64,000 bases of DNA from Acidilobaceae archaeon (GTDB lineage Archaea; Thermoproteota; Thermoprotei_A; Sulfolobales; Acidilobaceae). The stretch's first letter is position 1; each line of letters starts with the position of its first letter. The position numbers were made by a program, and so were the translations under genes. The stretch spans positions 1-64,000 of the forward strand of contig JALTZJ010000015.1 in the NCBI GenBank assembly GCA_027046245.1, written 5' to 3'. The notes under the pieces are model-generated. The model saw nothing but the letters and a program-made list of their open reading frames with translations, had not been told where the DNA came from and did not search any database. Below, piece by piece: positions 61,448 through 64,000 of the stretch.

Positions 61448-62280
61448 ATTGGAGGGGGAACAGAGTTAAACGTGTGAGGTGGATCGGCGACTTGCAAGTC
61501 AAGTATTTGGTCTTCCTTGGCGTCGTAGTGATTTTTGCATTGGTTGCCAGTGTTGGTCTAGGGCTCTTAGTAGGACAGAAGATCCTCGGAGAGGCTAAGA
61601 AGGAGAGTTCTGTCCCCGTGGGTAATACGTACGTTACTATAATTCAGTATAATAAGCCGTTATCCGAGTTCACAGTCCAGAGTACATTCGGAGAGGTGAC
61701 TATACCTGTTAAGGGTAAGGTCAATATTGTTACACCACAGTATGTGAACTGCCCCGATGTATGCCACTGGGAGACAGGGATTATCTTATACGCTGTAGAG
61801 GTGCTCAAGGAGAAAGGATATCTCGACGATATAGTAATTATCACCGTAGGTACTAATCCCTTCTATGAGACTCTGGATCAGGGCCGCGAATACCAGCTTA
61901 GCAAGATGGGCGACTATATAGAGCAGGGCTTGAAATGGTACTGGGTCCTGGAGCCATATGAGAAGCAGAAGCAGATCTGGGACGCCTTCGGAATAGGAGT
62001 AGTACCGTACTGTATACTAGAGAACGAAGGTGGCGGAGAAGAGGCTGATGACGGTTACGTTGAGCTTAGCCCAGAGGAATTCCTTCAGTGGATAGAAGAA
62101 GGTAAAGTGGATCCTGTACTCCAATGTGGGGTAAATCATACTGCAGGATTTTTCCTGGTAGACTCACAAGGCAACTTGCGTTACTTCGTGGCTCCTACTC
62201 AGGATGGCTGGGTTAAGGGTCAGAAGTACGTGGCCGAAGCTCTTGTAGAGTACGTTGTCAAACTCCTAGAAGAGGGGTGA
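61444..62280 (+). CDS. sco: Sco1/SenC-like copper chaperone
   Basis: Delivers copper to the CuA site or reduces its cysteines. An N-terminal membrane anchor (about 20-45), then a thioredoxin-fold domain with the copper-binding CPDVC (C103, C107) and the distant histidine H232 in VNHTAGFFLVD. An insertion around residues 185-220 (acidic, with an extra Cys pair) is unusual. It sits between subunit II and the Trx-CcdA fusion, 4 nt from the latter. Confidence 0.88.
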   Translation: MNWRGNRVKRVRWIGDLQVKYLVFLGVVVIFALVASVGLGLLVGQKILGEAKKESSVPVGNTYVTIIQYNKPLSEFTVQSTFGEVTIPVKGKVNIVTPQYVNCPDVCHWETGIILYAVEVLKEKGYLDDIVIITVGTNPFYETLDQGREYQLSKMGDYIEQGLKWYWVLEPYEKQKQIWDAFGIGVVPYCILENEGGGEEADDGYVELSPEEFLQWIEEGKVDPVLQCGVNHTAGFFLVDSQGNLRYFVAPTQDGWVKGQKYVAEALVEYVVKLLEEG

Positions 62281-62284
62281 GACT

Positions 62285-63466
62285 TTGAAAACAGGCATCG
62301 GTCGGTTGAGGATAAAGCGTGGCGAGGAAAGGAGGGCTAGGAGTAGACTTCTTTTATTAACCGGTATCGTATTAATATTATTCCTGATTATACCTACAGT
62401 TGCTAGAAGCGCTGCAGAGGCTACATGGATAATAATAGACGATCCTAACGAGTATTTCGACTATATACCGAATAAGGGGGCTGTCCTAGTTTACTGGAAG
62501 CAGGAGGCGTGCCCCGGCTGCAAGAAGGTTGAGCCCGCCGTTATACGATTCAGCGTTGAAAGACAGGACGTGCAAGTACTAGTAGCTCACATAGATAAGA
62601 TGCTGAGGAACGACCCAGAAGCCACGCTACAGTTGCTTTCACAGCTAGGAGTCTACGGCACCCCCACATTCATAGTATACAAGGATGGAGTTGAAATGGG
62701 TAGACATGTCTCTACCTTTGGAAGCGGTGACCAATACGAGCCTTTGGTTGAGTTCGTTGACAGCTCTCTCAAGGGTGAGAGCCCCGAGCTCAGGCCCCTA
62801 ACAGGCAGTGTAACAGCAGTGGTGCCCAAGGAAAGCGTTGACCCTGAAACTGTAGTAATGTACCTGGGTTACGCCTTTGCTCTGGGTCTTATAGCGGCAA
62901 TAAGCCCTTGCAGCCTACCAGTACTTGCGGTTTTCACCGCCAGTAGTACCCGCAATGGCTCCGAGGACGAGTCTAAGAGATTTAAGTCATTCCTAACTAA
63001 CACCCTGGGTATTGCAGCGGCTGCAGTTGGCTTCGGCAGCCTCCTAAGCCTCCTATATCTGATGGGTGTCTTTCTTCCGATAAACCCATACGTGATACTA
63101 GTATTCGCTGCGGCTGCATTCATAGTAGCATGGGGCCTAGAAAACCTGATAGGCAGGGATCCGTTAATACAGTTTTCAAGAAGATGGAGTAAGCTGCTCC
63201 CAGTGCTAGGCCTTCAGTGCAGCCTTCCCTTCCTCCTGGCAATGATAAGCCTTGTAGCAATAGCACCGCACTTAGTATTCGGCGCTAGCATGATGTTCGC
63301 TGCAGGCTACAGCCTACCTTATGCCCTTGCAGCAGTAATGGGCAAGGGCTTCTCATCATTCCTGGTAAGGATTATGAATAGCAAGCTATTCCTCAGAGCA
63401 CAAGGCCTGCTGTTAGTCGCAGCAGGACTCTATATCTACTATCTAAATTATGACGCACTACTTTAA
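62285..63466 (+). CDS. Thioredoxin-CcdA/DsbD-like fusion
   Basis: An N-terminal signal anchor (about 20-40), an extracytoplasmic thioredoxin domain with CPGC (C76, C79) and cis-Pro in YGTPTF, a linker, then a multi-span CcdA-like domain. The latter carries the two buried cysteines in ISPCSLPVL (C209) and LQCSLPFLL (C312). CcdA/DsbD proteins carry reducing power across the membrane, here probably to keep CuA and heme cysteines reduced for Sco and cytochrome c. The order thioredoxin first is opposite to that of E. coli DsbD's C-terminal thioredoxin domain. Length 393. Confidence 0.87.
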   Translation: MKTGIGRLRIKRGEERRARSRLLLLTGIVLILFLIIPTVARSAAEATWIIIDDPNEYFDYIPNKGAVLVYWKQEACPGCKKVEPAVIRFSVERQDVQVLVAHIDKMLRNDPEATLQLLSQLGVYGTPTFIVYKDGVEMGRHVSTFGSGDQYEPLVEFVDSSLKGESPELRPLTGSVTAVVPKESVDPETVVMYLGYAFALGLIAAISPCSLPVLAVFTASSTRNGSEDESKRFKSFLTNTLGIAAAAVGFGSLLSLLYLMGVFLPINPYVILVFAAAAFIVAWGLENLIGRDPLIQFSRRWSKLLPVLGLQCSLPFLLAMISLVAIAPHLVFGASMMFAAGYSLPYALAAVMGKGFSSFLVRIMNSKLFLRAQGLLLVAAGLYIYYLNYDALL

Positions 63467-63570
63467 GTTAACGTATCCACGTATCAGTTTTTAAGCTTGT
63501 TCTATACTTTTAAATACTAACAAAGATCGGCGTTTGAAGCGTGGGACTTGATAAAAGGGGGTTACACCTC

Positions 63571-64000
63571 TTGACGGACTTTCAGGACAAGAGAATGCTT
63601 GCTGCGCTTGCAGGAGGAATAGTCATTGTCATAATAATAGCCGCGGTCTTCCTCCTGCAAGGAGGCTCCGTGGAGGTATTAGATGCTAAAGCGAGAGCAA
63701 CGCCTGCAGTGATAGGAGTATTCGTTACTATAAAGAACGGGACTGGAAGCGAGGTGTGCCTTATAGGTGCAGAGCTACGAGAGCAAGTAAATGGTAACGT
63801 TAAGGTTGATATACACGCCACGAGCGAGGAGCAGGGCCTCTATAAGATGTACCCCGTTGAAGAGGTATGCATTCCACCCGGAGAAACCTTGGAGATGAGG
63901 AGCGGCCCCGGAAGCTACCATATAATGATAGCAGGTGACGCAGAAGCTTTGAGCCAAATAAAAAGCGATGGCATCGTACAAATAACACTATTACTTAATA
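63571..64000 (+). CDS. PCuAC-type copper chaperone, truncated by the window
   Basis: TTG 63571 opens a frame running off the right edge (143 codons seen). An N-terminal membrane helix (about 10-33), then the cupredoxin-like PCuAC domain, with the copper-binding pattern His-Met and His-Met: VDIHATSEEQGLYKMYPVEE, IPPGETLEMRSGPGSYHIMI. These proteins bring Cu(I) to the CuA site with Sco. A TATA box CTTTTAAATA (63507-63516) would start the RNA near 63538. Confidence 0.82.
   Translation, partial: MTDFQDKRMLAALAGGIVIVIIIAAVFLLQGGSVEVLDAKARATPAVIGVFVTIKNGTGSEVCLIGAELREQVNGNVKVDIHATSEEQGLYKMYPVEEVCIPPGETLEMRSGPGSYHIMIAGDAEALSQIKSDGIVQITLLLN

Overview
The window looks like the chromosome of a hyperthermophilic crenarchaeon, most likely of the Desulfurococcales type (Aeropyrum- or Pyrolobus-like). 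The evidence is an Alba chromatin protein, a TFB with the reduced crenarchaeal zinc ribbon, a Cren7-like protein, Dph5, GatCAB, a half-size heme A synthase, frequent GTG/TTG starts, TATA/BRE-type promoters with several leaderless starts, and dense GC-rich coding with short overlaps. The genus is a guess. The terminal-oxidase genes, a c-type cytochrome, copper chaperones and a complete 2-oxoacid dehydrogenase complex point to respiration with oxygen or another high-potential acceptor.

Layout. 1-2.5 kb is an accessory, partly decayed island. It has a RelE-like toxin, a small protein, and two coupled genes on the minus strand that each appear to have lost one G from a G-run, one of them inside a Walker A motif. 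A 24-bp direct repeat (23/24 identical) lies at each end. 2.5-7.8 kb is a B12-linked module: a BtuF-like protein divergent from split methylmalonyl-CoA mutase and its MeaB GTPase, followed by a metallo-beta-lactamase-fold protein. 8-30.7 kb is mostly housekeeping: CtaA, a ZIP transporter, an AcoX/NAD-kinase-like protein, DUF763, Alba, DeoC, a DHPS-like protein, mevalonate kinase, TFB, an FAH-family enzyme, leucyl aminopeptidase, BtpA, DUF711, PyrBI, an HD protein, CutA, enolase, TrkA, an MscS-like channel, a Cren7-like zinc protein and GMP synthase. 30.9-35.9 kb encodes E1alpha, E1beta, E2 and E3 in order. 36-42.3 kb holds Dph5, a 540-residue protein that reads as a CARF-like domain joined to a PIN nuclease, and a compact four-gene minus-strand operon of poorly known proteins. 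42.3-45.9 kb is SufC-SufB-SufD, with conspicuous control sequences.

46-52 kb is a surface/signalling locus: a 1499-residue secreted protein built from about twelve ~100-residue helical repeats, divergent from a membrane-spanning winged-helix regulator, with repeated GGAAC half-sites between them. 52-59.4 kb holds citrate synthase, a DUF1641/sulfide:quinone-oxidoreductase-like pair, a CitG-like protein and GatC-GatA-GatB. 59.4-64 kb is a respiratory copper/heme module: membrane-anchored cytochrome c, a small oxidase subunit, a CuA-bearing subunit II, Sco, a thioredoxin-CcdA fusion and a PCuAC chaperone cut by the window end. No subunit I is present.

No rRNA, tRNA, intact insertion sequence or CRISPR array was recognised. 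Identifications come from reading motifs by eye; no database search was run. The strongest candidates for something new are the CARF-PIN-like protein, the repeat-built stalk protein with its divergent membrane regulator, the palindromes overlapping the suf TATA boxes, and the repeat-bounded island.
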